The notes: generated by a model from the letters alone, not told the origin. A stretch of DNA of 64,000 bases from Pochonia chlamydosporia 170 (GCF_001653235.2 NW_019154043.1:62001-126000), one strand, 5' to 3'. Positions 10,337-23,602 are shown, counted from the stretch's first letter. Translations and numbers: made by a program.

Positions 10337-13300
10337 TTTGCGCGGTTAACTACCTGTAGCTAGGTTCCGTACAGAGTATGCATCGATGCATCTGTATTTC
10401 GTGCATGCGCAGCCTGGTAACGCTGTCTGTGCAGCTACAACAAGAGATAGAAAGGAGTCTGGTCTGGTGGAGAAGATCTATTTGGTCCTTGCGGTGCGCA
10501 CTAGAACGAGGACGTGCGTCCGATATTATATCTGTTGAACTTGATTGCTGTGACCGAGCGGCCGTTACATGGGCAACCAGGGGAACCATCCCCATCTCAA
10601 CTTATCCGCCAAGAGGGGACATCCCGAGGAGACTTGAAGGCGAAACTGTTCACAGCTCGTATTTATAATGGAGACCTAGACATCAGTGGGGAATTAATAT
10701 GTTCATGGGGCGGGTTATGTTGAGGGTGATATACAGAACCTGACATATCACGATGCGAACAGTGCGACGAAATATATCAGTTACAACAGACTTATGATCA
10801 ATTGCAGCAAGTGTTGCCTAAGACAAGTCATATGAAGCTTGGAAGTGATGTTTATATTGCAGTCTTTTATGCGTGAACTGGACTTTAGTATCGTACAGTG
10901 CGGGACACTAGCAAATACAGGCACGTTTTGACACGTCTCATGATGGTGCATAGAAAACTTGGCATAGAGGAGAATGTCTGATGTGTGAACATTTCCGTCT
11001 GCAGACACTCTCGCACACTCAAAGTTTGGCACCTTTTTCCACGGGTTGCGATTTTGCACTCGTTTCCATGACGCGACGCACACTGCAGCCACAATCTGTC
11101 ACTCGTAGACAACCTTTTCTTTCAATCTGTTAGGAGTTGGTGGCATCTAAATGTCGCACTGGCCAGATTGTGATCTTTTTACGTGTCTAAAGCGGCATTG
11201 GCCGAGCGGATTATGATGGAACATACTCTGTACTACCGCCGCGTCATCCTGTCACTTTTGCTTGGTTAGCGGGACTAAAAAAGCAAAGACTATGCTCCGT
11301 ATCTGCCGTGCCATCATTAATCTGATCCTTGAGATTCCGAATCCCAGGGAATTCAAGCCAGCCATTGTGCCAGGTACCCACGCAACGGCGGAAGGCAGTG
11401 AGATAATGGCAGCCCAGCCGTGTCTTGCACATAGCCAATAGCGGAGCGGCAATGTCATGCCTCGGGAGCGTCTCCAAATTGAAGCATTGTAGACTACGCC
11501 GTTATGGGCTCAGACAAGAAGTCCGGCGAAGGTATTTCGGCTCGAAGTCCGTTTTGCTCTACAGGGTTAAGTACGGAGTACTCACAGACAGGTTACTTTA
11601 GTACTAGACGCTTTCTGGTCCCTGCTTGTAATGGTCTGCCTTCTGATCTATACTTTCGCGTAGCCCAGTGTTTGCCTTGACTTTCTTGACTTTTGATCGT
11701 GCTTCCCGAGCTCCGTCGTCTTTCTTGATCCTGTTCTGGTTCCAGGATGTGTCTCAACAAGCTCCGTTTCCACTACCGAGGTAAAATAGTACTCGACGCC
11801 CACCGACCTGTCACCAGGCTTCGACTGCCGCTGGTGCTGTGTTGAACTATTCTGTAAAGCTGTCATATAACAACATTCTGTTGTACGGGGTAGTAATATT
11901 CACTACACGCGTCAAGAACTCCGGAGATCCAGTTCATTTATACATTTATGCAACTCTCTACGCCGCTCAGTGAGCTTAGATACCTTGCTTTTCATGCGAT
12001 GCTATCAGGGTCTATGCTTCTCTGGCAGCTTTTCAAGTTTCCCCTGGGCTATAACCAGTCTTTTGAACATTGCGTTTGGGTAAACATGAATGAGCAAACC
12101 GCTTTTGGCGTCTACTAGCAGGGTCTGAGGTCTCCATGATAGCGTCATACTGTGCTCAAATTGCTGTATAAGCTTGTCCACTTGATATTACAACAGCCTA
12201 CAATGTCCTGTATGGACGGTATGACATTGGTCACCGAAATGGAAGCTGCAATTTAGACCAGATGTCACTTCATAAGCATTCATATGGGGACAAACGACGT
12301 ATATTTGCTACCTGTAGTAGACCCCAATTCACCACCTAATTTCTATCAAGCTCGATGCCAGCTCTCCATTGCAATTATGGATAGCTTTGTGCATCATCTC
12401 CCGCGCATTGATTGCTAGGTTCGGCGATACTCTCATTGTTCAGCCTTTCCAAACATCGGGGTTCTCTGGGCGTTCTATCCTACCCCTTGGTTTTCTTCTG
12501 GTGCCGAAGGTACTGAGCCACTGACAGAGTTTTGGGCTTTCCGCACTTTTCGCAACGGGAATCACTCATCTGCGAGATTACCCCTAACTTGCGCAGACAA
12601 CCATAATTTGGGCAGATAAAACCGGCGGCGATAGAATTTGTGGCAGTCTTCCCGGCCCATTTATTTGAGCTTCCATCCTTCGGGCATTTTGGTTATATTC
12701 TCGTGTAGAACAGGCAAATGGCTAATAGGACAAGTTAGCTACTAGAGCACGGGATTGCAACGTCATGAGCGTCAGACTTACAAATGTTGCTTGAGGAGAC
12801 GTGTTTCGGAACTCAAATATGAAAGTGCAGATGTGAGGCAAGGGTAGGATGTCGATGTATGGAGGAGAAGTGCTTCCTTTTATAGTCATCGGAGGCGCAG
12901 TCCATGCGGCATGCATTCAATGTTAATTTCAGAGGCTGAGAAGGGTAACGAGGGTTGACCGCGGGTTTAGTGCGCAGTCCACCCAAATGCAGGAACACAG
13001 CTCCTACCTTCATTGTGGAACACGCTGCGGAATGTCTGTTGTGCCTGAACAGTTTAGTTTCATTTGAAACATCAACGGCCATTACCCGTTGACCACAAAG
13101 TAAGTCCACGTGGAATTTTATGTGTGTGCACAAGCCAACCCAGCTGCCAAACTGGCATTTCCAACCGAACTCGAGGACAACAGCACAGCACTGAATGACA
13201 TGGAGCCCGTTGGACCAATCTAAACATATTCGGGTCAATACAACATCCGGTCACCCTGCATGGTCATCGCACCTTCCCTGTTCAATCGAAACGGTCAATT

Positions 13301-15833
13301 TGATCTTGATGCATGGACTTCACGCCGCTTGAAGCTGGCCGGCGAATCGTCGAGTGAGGCAGGCGCGACGGCACCAGACATCAATGATGGGAGTCAATTT
13401 CCAAGCCAAGTTGTCATCAACTGGTCACTCCCCCCTACGTGCAGACACATACAATATCGTCAATCTGCTGATGGGTTCAGCTGAGGACGCTAAACGAGTT
13501 CCATTCAGCATTCTCAAATTATTCGATAGACCAGGCTCTATGTCGACACCTGCCAGAGCGACAACGACCCGTACAGTGATAGCGTCGAGGCCACATGGAA
13601 AGTCTGTGCCTTCCTTGGCGTGGTGGGAAAAGATGCTTCAGTATTCCGTCGTGTTGGGTGGGTTATGCCATTTTGAGGGGAAAATCATGAAGACAACACC
13701 GAATTAGAAGGAGTCGACGACGACGATGATGATTACGATGAGGAAGTTGGCCTCCAGTAGCGGGAAGCCATCAGACATCACTCGAGTCGGACACTACGCA
13801 ATTCAAATTCAGGTCAATTGTGAGTCGAAAGTAGTGTCGGCCTGATCCATCCGCAACAACAGCCCTGAAAGCATCTCCGCAACTCAGTCCTAACTCAGAG
13901 CCATACCACTAGAACCTGCACTGATATGATCCCAAACCAGCATCCTGCTTGGGAGATCCATAGAGCTTGGGAACCAATTGTTGTGCTCGGAGAGGTTGGA
14001 GAGGTTGATGCGAATGGTGTTGGTTATTGCGACTGTTGCCTGAAATATGTGCAAGTATCAGAAAACGGCCATGGCGCATTTCAGTCATACTTGATTGATT
14101 TCTCACAACAGTGACAACAGAACACAGAGGACCAACTGATGATTGCCAGACTTAATACTTGCTCAGAGACATCTTGACGGCGGCCACCTCACGACGCAAG
14201 CGGAAGGTCGAAACGGTCGGTGAATTCAGAATGCGTCCATCGCTCCACCACACAACAGGCAACCGGATGCCAGATTCCAACTAGTGATGATAACATCCTG
14301 CCATCCTTAATTTCTATGCGATATTGATCTCGCCTGTGTAACCACTCGGCAGGTGGCGCTCCCATGTACATCACCGAAGACTCTGGTGGCTTACCTTTGA
14401 CGAAGTTGTCGAGCTCGATAGCCACGCCTTGACCTATACCTGAGCACGGCATATTTTGCACCTGAGTCAAAGTAAGACCTACCTGCCTAGTTCTTGTTTG
14501 TGCTCAACGCAAACCACCACTCAATTGCTATCAGAAGAAGGTGCAATCAAGGCTGGTGAAATAGCGGACGGTGAAACTGTTTTACGAATTGCATCATCTA
14601 CACTTTGGCTGTGTCGCGCCTCAAAGTCATGACTTTCGAGCCGAATATAACTGGAACGATCTCCCTGCATCAGCGCGGAGTTTCTGTTGCTGGTCAAATG
14701 ACCTAGCGGTGATTTCCTGGGATACAATTCACTGATTGATGGCACATTTGTTCCGTATGTTCTCAATACAAGTATTTGTGTGCGAAATGGTGGTGCATGG
14801 CCAACAGTCGACCCCGCTGCACTCGAGGGGTTACTTCTTTGAAAGCTGCACTGTATTCTGTTGCCAAGTTGAAGGAGGTGACATCCAGCTCCTACGTCGC
14901 TGAGCTGCGAGGCAAGCAAACAATAAGCCACAATACATGGAGCTTAGCAGACTCTTGTGGCTCGATCCGAACGAATAAGAATTCGAAATAATCTCGGCAA
15001 ACACCATATCAGGATAGCACAATGCGTCTTGGCATGCAGCGTAAATAAGATGACTTACAGCAAACATTGATGTTGGGTCCATCAATGTGTTAGCACTCCG
15101 ATATTTACAAAGTATGCACCTGTGCTGCACACTTTACCGAGGCTGCTATTCTGCAAAAGCAAAAGTGTCCGGGAAACGAAGATGCCGCAAAAAGTTGGCA
15201 TAGCCTCAAACTTATTCGACGCCACTATTGCCGCGCTGAAATGCCTGCAACGATGTGATAGGGCTCGGAGGGTGACATCGCATTGCATTGTCTCGAAGCC
15301 CACCAACGAAATAACTTGGTTGCCGTCTGAGACGAAGGCCTCAGCGTCATTATTGCTGACAAGCATGGGCCATGGAACCTTTGAGATGCATGTTATCGTG
15401 TGGTAGAGCCGATTGAATGAGGCAGGCACAACTTTCAGGTAACATCAAGGTTACAATTGCCGACAGGGGCGACATGCATATCTTTCATCTTCAGGTCTTC
15501 AGGCCTTCAGTTCGTCGGGGACTTCCAAAACCTTTCAAGCCACAATATTGCTACCTTCCAGCAAATGAACAGCTCAAAAAAAGCATGTAGATACGAAATA
15601 GGATCAAGCCGGGGCTGATTAGACCGCCAAAAGCCCAAGCGCCTGAGACATCCGCTATATTGTGTCATGTCGCCTAGTAGCCATCACCGCTGAAAGGGTC
15701 AACACATGTGTGTTCAAAAAGTAACTTTCTCACGGGAAATCTTGATCCTTGAAAGTTCTGAATTCCTGACAATCTTCCAAGTCGCGCGTTTGATGCACAG
15801 AAACACCAACCCACATCACAATTGCTTATCCCC
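10337..15833. other. 5.5-kb gene-poor region
   Basis: Composition is normal rather than RIPped, yet no gene can be supported. Many short open frames on both strands lack recognisable motifs and splice logic. A TACGGAGTA motif at about 11573 resembles a short sequence seen again near 23396 and 52399. A polyaspartate-coding GAC/GAT run sits at 13717-13741. A possible zinc-ribbon frame at 12480-12692 is listed separately. Confidence 0.5.
12480..12692 (-). pseudogene. possible zinc-ribbon protein fragment
   Basis: On the minus strand a stop-free frame of about 70 codons carries spaced cysteine pairs: CPKDG, then FICPNYGC, then CEKCGKPK, and ends with the basic RHQKKTKG before TAG. This looks like a metal-binding module. 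The frame has no ATG before an in-frame TAA immediately upstream, so it is either an exon of an unrecognised gene or a relic. I do not recognise the family. Confidence 0.3.
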
Positions 15834-18384
15834 ATGGCCAGCCAAGATGGTGACGTTCAGCAGAGCCCCGCCGTTACCAGCGCCATAGCAGGAAAAGCGG
15901 ACAGTCGCAAAGAGAAGCAGAACAGCCAAACAAATATACACAAGACCACCGACTCCGAAGATCCAGTTACCGAAGGCACGAAACATACTGACCCCGAAAA
16001 GGCCAAAAGTATCACCAATGTCGATCAAGATGGGGACGACTATGATGTCAGAAAAGAAGATCACTTTGGCGAGGCAACCGTCATCAAAACCGCAAAGGAC
16101 TTGGTCACACACGTTCTCCATGTCGACGATGATCCAACCAAGTCTCCGTGGACTTTTCGCGCAATACTGATAGGTAAGTTCGGCATCGTAAAAACGGCAC
16201 TACTCATCAATTTCATGGCTTGTGTTGCTGCTGTCTAACTTCTTGCTAGGTATGATCTTGTGCACCTTTGCATCTGTGCTGCAAGAAATCTTCTACTTCA
16301 AACCCCAGATTATTCTGGTGTCTGTTGTGTTCTTAACTGTGCTCGGATATATTCTTGCAATGCCATTCCAGCTCATCCCACGGCCCATTGGGGATGGCAA
16401 AATAGCTCGCCTTTGTCGCTTCCTGAACCCTGGCGAATTCAACTCCAAGGAACACGCCTTCACGATTATTATGGGCTCTGCAGGCTCCTCGTCCGCGGTG
16501 GCGACTCAAATTCTAGCAGCACAGCGTCTTTACTACGGATTCACACCTAACAAGGGAGCGGCTATCTTCCTCGTCATCTCCTCACAGTTTTTGTCCTATG
16601 GCGTTGCGGGTATGCTTCGCACAGTTCTAGTTCATCCGGCTAAGATGCTTTGGCCCGTCAACATTCCTGTCAACACTCTTCTGGAAACATTGCATCGTGA
16701 CAGGAGCGAGACACAGAAAAGGCTGCGATATTTCACCTTTATATTCAGCGGTGCATTTCTCTGGGAAATAATTCCAGCGTGGATTGCACCCATTTTCCAG
16801 GGCATCTCCATTCCATGCTTGGCGAGACAAGATAGCCTTCTGATTACGAATCTGTTTGGGGGTGCGCAGAATAACGAAGGTCTTGGCTTCTTGGGCCTCT
16901 GTTTTGACTGGAACTACATTGCGGGACTTAGCTCCCCTTTGTGGTACCCTCTTTATACTCTGGTCAACAGCTTGGGGGGATACCTACTTTGCATAGTGCT
17001 CTTCATGGGTATTTACTACGGCAACATATGGCGCTCCCGGGACTTTCCATTCCTGTCGCAGTTGATGTTCCACCAGTCGTCCAACGCCACAAATTTCGTC
17101 CAGTACAACATCACCGCCATCTTGAACCCGGATAACACCATCAATAGCACCCTTGTTGCGGAACAGGGCCTCCCATATCTCTCCGGATCGTACCTACTCA
17201 GTTTTATATCCACCAATGTTGGCATCACCGCAGCAATCGTCCACTTGCTCTTATGGAACTACAACGACTTAAAAGAAGGCTGGAGCTTTCTGCGGTGGTC
17301 AAAGATCCGGTCATATTTCTCTCGCCAAACCACTTCGAATCAGGATGAAGCTGCTCGACGCCAAAAGATCGTCAACGACAGTGAGATGGATCCACACTAT
17401 AAGTTGATGGTGCAAAATGGCTATGTTGAGGTACCGAATTGGTGGTTTGGTCTCGTACTCTTGTTGGCGTTTGTTATCGGCATGGTCACGCTATATCAGG
17501 TCAAATCAACATTGCCCTGGTGGGCGTTTATTGTGTCAAATCTCATCGCCGCACTTTTTATTTTGTTCTTCGGAGCCCAGATGGGCTTGACAGGTTTTCA
17601 ATTCAACCAACAGCCCGTGGTCCAAATGCTGGCTGGCTATATTCTTCCTGGAAGGCCGCTTGCCAATATGTACTTCACCGTGTTCGGATTCAACGGTATT
17701 CAGCAAGGCCAGTGGCTACTCCGGGATCTGAAGCTCGCTCAGTTGGCTCATTTATCTCCCAAAGCCACATTCACAGCTCAGATGCTCGGTACCGTGATAG
17801 GAGGCATCATGGACTATGTGATCATGGTCAGTATTGTGGACAACCAAACCCCTGCCCTGTTGTCCATCAGTGGCACCAATGTCTGGTCTGGGCAGAATGT
17901 GCAATCATACAGTACGCTAGCCGTCGCGTGGTCTTTGGCCAAGGACATGTTTTCAGTGGGAAGTCGCTACCAATGGGTCACGCTCTCGTATCTTCTTGGG
18001 TTCATGGCGCCGATTCCGTTTTGGTTGGCTTGGAAATACACCAAGCGCGAGGTCTTCCGTGACGTAGACACCTCCATCATCAGTTGGTACTGTGGTTTGT
18101 TGTACGTGGGTGTCAACTCGTCTCTGCTCATGTACTTTGGTCTCGGCATCTTCGCTCAGTGGTACCTTCGCACCTATCATCCTAGTGCTTTCATCAAGTA
18201 CAATTACTTGGTCTCCGCGGCTTTGGATGGTGGTACACAAGTTATGGTCTTCCTTCTCAGCTTTGCCGTCCTGGGTGCCAGTGGAAACGAATACAAATTC
18301 CCCATCTACGCATTGAATAACGGGGGTTCAAACGAGTCAAAGAACATTGACTACTGTAAGTTCAACGTTGCTGCAGCAGGTTGA
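15834..18384 (+). CDS. OPT-family oligopeptide transporter
   Basis: Exons 15834-16173 and 16250-18384, with a 76-bp intron, give 824 residues, a usual size for fungal oligopeptide transporters. The first ~105 residues are hydrophilic and charged (cytosolic tail). Then follow many hydrophobic segments and the family landmarks LNPGEFNSKEH, FFGAQMGLTGFQFNQQPVVQ and AQWYLRTYHPSAFIKYNYLVSAALDGG. It should import small peptides or related compounds such as glutathione or siderophore-like molecules across the plasma membrane with protons. An in-frame non-ATG extension upstream was ignored; the ATG at 15834 is in good context (CCCCATGG). A divergent small secreted-protein gene lies downstream. Confidence 0.93.
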
Positions 18385-18733
18385 TGGGTGCACTCTTCAT
18401 GGTAGGAAAGGGTGTTCCATGTAAGGGGTGGCTTCGCAGACAGGTCTGGAATTGTTGCAGTGGATGGGCGCACGCTACACGGCAGATGTTATTATTGACT
18501 GGATTCAACGTGTAACGACCGACAATGGGACATGCTGTGCAAATCGAAATGTGTATTTCTCCGAATTTTTTATCAGCAAGCTTGAATCAAAGTATTTTCA
18601 TTCTGACTACAGGGACTTTTTCCCAGCATACATCACCGATCTTTGCACAGATACGTCGCATCGTTCCAACCCGTACTAATTTTCTTTCTTTCTCTTCCAT
18701 CATTCCTTAAACCGTTCAAACATCCTTGCCAAA
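18385..18733. other. intergenic region
   Basis: Space between the 3' ends of convergent genes; nothing else seen. Confidence 0.5.
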
Positions 18734-19027
18734 TCAGCACTGTCCAGCAGGGCTCCTATAATCGCAGTGATGAACAGTGGCAGGAATCTTGGCCAAGCTG
18801 AACCCGTCAATATCGACACACATGGGCTCGTGCCTCCCATCGTTGAAGTATACTGTCTCTGTGAAGTCCCCGGATGCCGTGATATGCATCTGGCTGCCGG
18901 GGCAGATGCTCCAGCAGTTGTCGGTGCAGAAGTGTCCGGATTTATCGCTGCACTCGATCATGCATCCGCCGAGTGAGAGGGCCGTTGTAGCGTAGGCGAG
19001 GAGGGCTAATAGGTGAAGATGGACCAT
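18734..19027 (-). CDS. small secreted cysteine-rich protein
   Basis: One exon of 97 residues. Residues 1-18 (MVHLHLLALLAYATTALS) are a clear signal peptide. The mature chain of about 79 residues holds eight cysteines (GGC, IEC, HFC, DNC, SIC, PMC, HHC, GQC), enough for four disulfides. I do not recognise a family. Such proteins are often effectors, antimicrobial peptides or structural cell-wall proteins; no role can be assigned from sequence. A longer in-frame reading upstream was rejected because it would bury the signal peptide. Confidence 0.7.
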   Translation of the reverse strand: MVHLHLLALLAYATTALSLGGCMIECSDKSGHFCTDNCWSICPGSQMHITASGDFTETVYFNDGRHEPMCVDIDGFSLAKIPATVHHCDYRSPAGQC

Positions 19028-20089
19028 TTTGAGTGTCTTTAAGTGGTGGTAAGACGAAACAAGAGCGTAGTCTCGAAGTTGAGAGTTGTTTATGTTGCGT
19101 GCTGAGGTGAGGCAGTTACCAATGTAGTTGCACCCAAATGAATTAAAGTTCAAAGAAATAACTACGCAAAGAGTAGGTTATAAAACGGCGATGGGATTAA
19201 ATACTTTTTATACAAACCTTTAAAGGCAATAGCCCGGAGCAATAGAATTCCATCTAAATGTCAGAAACTAAAATAGCATGGCCAATCTCCGAGTATGCGC
19301 CTTATCATGAGCAAATGAAACCCACAACAGGACATAAAGCCGATCACTAGAATAATACAAACCGTAAGCAAAGCTCCCTTTTTGACTTTTACAAAGTCTA
19401 ATGACACACTGTTTACTTTAGGGCAGGTCGTGAGGCTGAATTTCAGTAAATCTTGAACCTACAGGGTAAGGATGTGCGTTTCCCACCAACACTGACAGCC
19501 ATACCAACGCGTAGGCACCAAGCTGTTTCACCCGGGATATTTTTAGCTTCAATGAAATGTGCCTGTGGCGCCAGATCAATGCCTGAATCGGGTGAGGGAA
19601 CTGGTTTTGTGGCCAATGCCATGACTGCGGCTCGTTTAGCTCGGTATCGTGTTCCGTATTTAATACGGGAGCGACTCCCAGGCTTGTTTTAAGGAGGGCT
19701 TTTTGAATGCTTACTTGTGCCTAGAGGGTTCAAGAGCGAATTTGGTCCCGTATTTTATTGAGAACCCGACATTGACATTCTCAGGACTACTTGAGAGTGA
19801 AATACACTCTTTTGATCGCTCAAGCAACTAGCATCACCACACACACAATCTGAAATAGTTTTACTATGGACATGAATTTGAGATAGTTTTGCTAGGCATT
19901 GCTTGTATAATAACTTAACTATCGTCATATACCGTTCGTGGCTGCATGCACAGTATGCAATGTGTATTCGCAACATAATTCTCACTCGCTCGTTTGCAGT
20001 GGTGGAGTATCTTGATTCAGAGTAGCCATCACGCTGTATACTGGTTAATAGTCACTCACGAGATTAAATATTGACACTTCTTGGGACAC
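19028..20089. other. intergenic region
   Basis: Moderately AT-rich with no supported gene. Open frames at 19453-19692 and 19755-19985 have no motif. Confidence 0.5.
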
Positions 20090-21128
20090 TTACGCAGTAG
20101 GATACCGAGTGCCTTCAATATCCACAGCCTCCGCCTGATCACGAATCTTCTTCAATTCTTCGTCGCTCAGCTGAAGCATTGCAGACGCTGCATTCTCGTC
20201 CATCCTAGCAGCCGTTTTAGTCCCTGGGATAGGGATAATCTCTGGCCCTTGTGCCAGCAGCCAAGCAAGAGCAACCTGTGCTGGTGTAGTTTGATGAGTA
20301 TCGGCCACCTCTCGAATAACCTGAACGAGTTTCATGATTTCCGGAAAATTCTCCTCAGCGTACTTGGGGTAAAAGCGTCGCAGGTCGCCTTCCGGAATAT
20401 CCTGGTGTGATTGGAACTGGCCGGTCAAGACGCCACGCCCAATGGGACTGAAAGCAACGAGACTGACACCGAGCTCGCGACAAGTCTTTAAAACATTTGA
20501 TGTTGATGACTCGATGTCTAGTGTGAAGAGACTGTATTCCCACTGCAGAGCTGCAATTGGATGAACTGCGTGTGCTCGACGCAGCGTGTTTGCAGAGACC
20601 CCGGACAGTCCAATATGGCGTATTTTACCTTCCCTATATATGGAATAGTTAAATCGTGACTCATGTCATCATTCCTCTTTATAAGACCTACTTCTTCAGC
20701 TCCATCACAGCCTCGACAGTCCTTTCAATAGGTGTAACACCGTCTACCATGTGGCAATAGTAAAGGTCAATGGTGTTCACGCCCATTCTTTCAAGGCTTT
20801 TGTCGCATGATTCCTTCACAAAATCTGGGTCGGAGCGGAATGTATGCTTTCCATCTGGTTGTCGTTGAAGCGAAAACTTGGTGCATAAGCACACCTCGTC
20901 ACGCTTGCCCGACCGCTTGAACCATTCTCCGACAACTTCCTCAGAGTCGCCATAGACGTCGGATAGATCCCAGAAGCGCAGGCCAGCGTTGTACGCATGA
21001 TCCAGAAGAGCTAGTTTCTTGGCGCGAGTGCCTGGTGCTCCGTAGAATCCACTGAGGCTGCCGAATCCGAGGCCGATGGAAGAAACTGGAGGGCCATTTC
21101 GGCCCAGCGCTCGTTGTGGGAGAGACAT
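20090..21128 (-). CDS. aldo-keto reductase
   Basis: Exons 21128-20692 and 20633-20090 on the minus strand, with a 58-bp intron, encode 326 residues. It is a complete NADP(H)-dependent aldo-keto reductase barrel of the YakC/AKR13-like group. The catalytic tetrad can be read: Asp54 and Tyr59 in FWDLSDVYG, Lys84 in CTKFS and His126 in YYCHMVDG. The cofactor-binding end is [18 protein letters not shown]. The enzyme reduces aldehydes or ketones. It lies next to two other oxidoreductase genes, which suggests shared use in detoxification or metabolite tailoring. The substrate is not inferable. Confidence 0.92.
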
Positions 21129-21917
21129 TTGGAAGTTGAGAAACAGTAATTAGGATGCTTTACAAGAGGCGTTGACTGATGGTTAAATATATGATGCCTT
21201 CTTAATGCTCCACTTTTCATGTCTCTGTGTCTTTAGCAAAGTCAAAGACGTCGATGGACATTCTGCTTAGACATTTCTGGTATCGTTCGTACAGGGTAAT
21301 TCGCATTTCGGGGACGACGTCAGCACTTGTAAACAAACGGTCATCCGAGTGGTATTATTTCAACGCAATGGCTGGAGCACCGAGGCACAATGGCGGCAGC
21401 ATGATTCACACGGCAGCCCAGATCCATATTCAGATTGGCGCTAAAACAACTGATGCCTCGTTCACGCACTGATCTGATTGGCCGGGAAATGACGCGGGAG
21501 AGAAAGTGGACAAAATGTTTAGGAAGGACGCGGAGTCTCCAGCTTGGCGGATCGGCGAGGATACAAGACGGGGACAATTATTTGCTTGAATGAGTGTTAC
21601 TTATGTCGAGCCCCTTGATGTTTTAAACTTTCATTGTTGCTCATCGTGATGGACCGGGCCATACGTTTCATACTGTCAATCTGCATGCCTATAGCTTCAT
21701 ACACACCATCCCTGCTCATCGAAGACCTTTAGTCTAATAAGAACAGTTTTTTCCGTTTCTTGCATTTTTTTTCTTTCATTCTTTAGCACCCTCGTCTACA
21801 GATGACTCACAATATGAAACAGAAGCTCCTTCGATGTCATCGACGAACTTTCCACGTACACAATAGGTGTGTGACAGTAGGCTCGCGACCCGGGCGGCAA
21901 CTGGCCAAATGCTGCCA
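21129..21917. other. intergenic region
   Basis: Promoter side of the aldo-keto reductase and 3' side of the MDR gene. No gene supported. Confidence 0.5.
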
Positions 21918-23079
21918 TTAGTCTATGTCAATGCAAACCTTGCCGACGTTACCCCCAGAATTCAAGTACTCATACGCCTCCTTGAGCTGCTCTAACTTAA
22001 AGGTCCTCGAGTCAATGATAGGCCGAAGATTTTCCAGGTTGGCCTCAACCGCACGGCACATGGCCTCCATTTGCGAGCGGTTACCAACTGAAATGCCACG
22101 CACTGCATAGTGTTTAAGCCAGGGATCCAATAGATTCGGCACTTCTGCTCCATTACCGTCTCCGCCGACAAACCCAACAACACACATCGTACCGTCGAGC
22201 TTTAGACTCGCAACGCTCTGCTGCATTGTTGCCGCACCAGCTACCTCGACAACCAGATCCACGCCAACACCTCCTGTGAGCTCTTTAGCTCTTTCGCCCC
22301 AGTTCCAAGTTTCCCGGTAGTTGATGATATGGTCAGCACCGATGCGTTCAAGCAATTTAGCTTTTTCGTTTGAACTTGTCGTAGCAATGACCCTTGCGCC
22401 AACTGCTTTTGCAAACTGGAGGGCAAAAAGACTGACACCGCCTGTACCTTGTGTGAGCAGCCACTGACCGGGTGTTAGCTCTCTTCCCGGTTGCCCAAAG
22501 AGCGAATTCCAAGCCGTAACGCCGGCGCAGCTGAGAGTGGCTGCTTCTGTGAAACTAAGACCCTCGGGCATTTTTACGATGCCCTGTTCGTCAAATGCGC
22601 CAATTGAGCGAAAGGTTCCGTCAATTGACCCGCCCAGTGAAGAATCTGCTGCTGAAGGAGTGAGAGATCCTGCAATATGCCTCTGCAGGAGCGTGGTGAC
22701 GACTTTGTCTCCTGGCTGGAAACGTGTAACATTCTTTCCTATGGCAAGAACGGTGCCGGCGCCATCTGAGCCCGGAACGACGTTGGGCTTTTGCGGAAAG
22801 GGATACTTTCCCAACGGAATGATGATGTCGCGAAACTGTGATATGTCGGCTTCAGGTCAATTGAAACAGGTGTTTGAGATCATACGTTGAGAGATGCCCC
22901 GTGAACTGTGATGATGTGTTACCAGGAATCAACTTGTAGCTGAAAATAGACTTACTCTTTACGAGAACTTCGTTGTCGCCAATTGTAGGTATCGCTTCTT
23001 CTGAAAATTTCAGAGAGTCAAACCCGTCATAGCCAGTGACTCGCCACTGCCTGCTCGTTTTGAGTATTGCCTCAGCCAT
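21918..23079 (-). CDS. zinc-less MDR alcohol dehydrogenase/quinone oxidoreductase-like protein
   Basis: Three exons on the minus strand: 23079-22956, a 20-bp micro-exon 22905-22886, and 22835-21918; both introns are 50 bp. The protein is 353 residues. The micro-exon is required to give the continuous VLVKIHGASLNFRDIIIPLG motif of the family. The GroES-like part contains NVVPGSDGAGTVLAIG, where zinc ADHs would have GHE, so the catalytic zinc site is absent; the structural-zinc cysteines are missing too. The Rossmann fold has GTGGVSLFALQFAKAVGARV. It likely reduces enals, quinones or ketones with NADPH. It is divergently arranged with the old-yellow-enzyme pseudogene across a 523-bp shared promoter region. 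Confidence 0.92.
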
Positions 23080-23602
23080 TTTGAGTGAGAGGTTTATATG
23101 AATGTAGTGGATGTTGCGTGATAATAGCAAGTAAGCTGGTATTGTGAACCGTAAGGCAATCAAGAGGTTCGTTGCTGTGCGTTTTATTCTGCGTATACAT
23201 GGCGCGAAAGTTCATCTTCATTGAGCATTTTGGTTACAGCCTGATTGGTAATCTGAATTGGCACTGCTGATAAATTTACCCTGATGATCTTAGCAAGTCA
23301 GGGATTCTACAGGGAATAGACAAGCAAAGGTGTCACATACAAGCCCGTTTTGGCAATTTCCGGGGTGGGGCCACGGCGTTTCACGGAGTTGCACGGAGTA
23401 CGGAACCCAGAGTTGGATGAACCACAGTACCAGACTAAATAATGGGAAATAACATAATCACACAATAAGACGGTGATGATTCTTATTCCTGGAATATTTC
23501 AGAACTCACACATCTCTTGACTTTGAGGCGGTTTATCAAGGACATAAGCGTCGCCGGCTCCGAACACAATATTCACAACGTCAACTGGAACCGTCTAAAA
23601 AA
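23080..23602. promoter_or_regulatory. divergent intergenic region between two oxidoreductase genes
   Basis: The MDR gene (minus) and the old-yellow-enzyme pseudogene (plus) start at opposite ends of these 523 bp, so the region probably held both promoters. It contains the motif CACGGAGTACGG near 23391. No specific factor site can be named. Confidence 0.4.

Noticed and set aside
11559..11571. 13-bp match ACAGGGTTAAGTA to the start of the gypsy LTR at 24917
   Set aside because: Match does not extend on either side; taken as chance.
13260..13707. Two overlapping plus-strand frames, possibly a gene
   Set aside because: No family motif, no consistent splice sites, and stops follow quickly; the Asp-rich stretch after it is low complexity.
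14189..14931. Minus-strand frames resembling a protein-coding region
   Set aside because: No recognisable domain, and a competing plus-strand frame overlaps.
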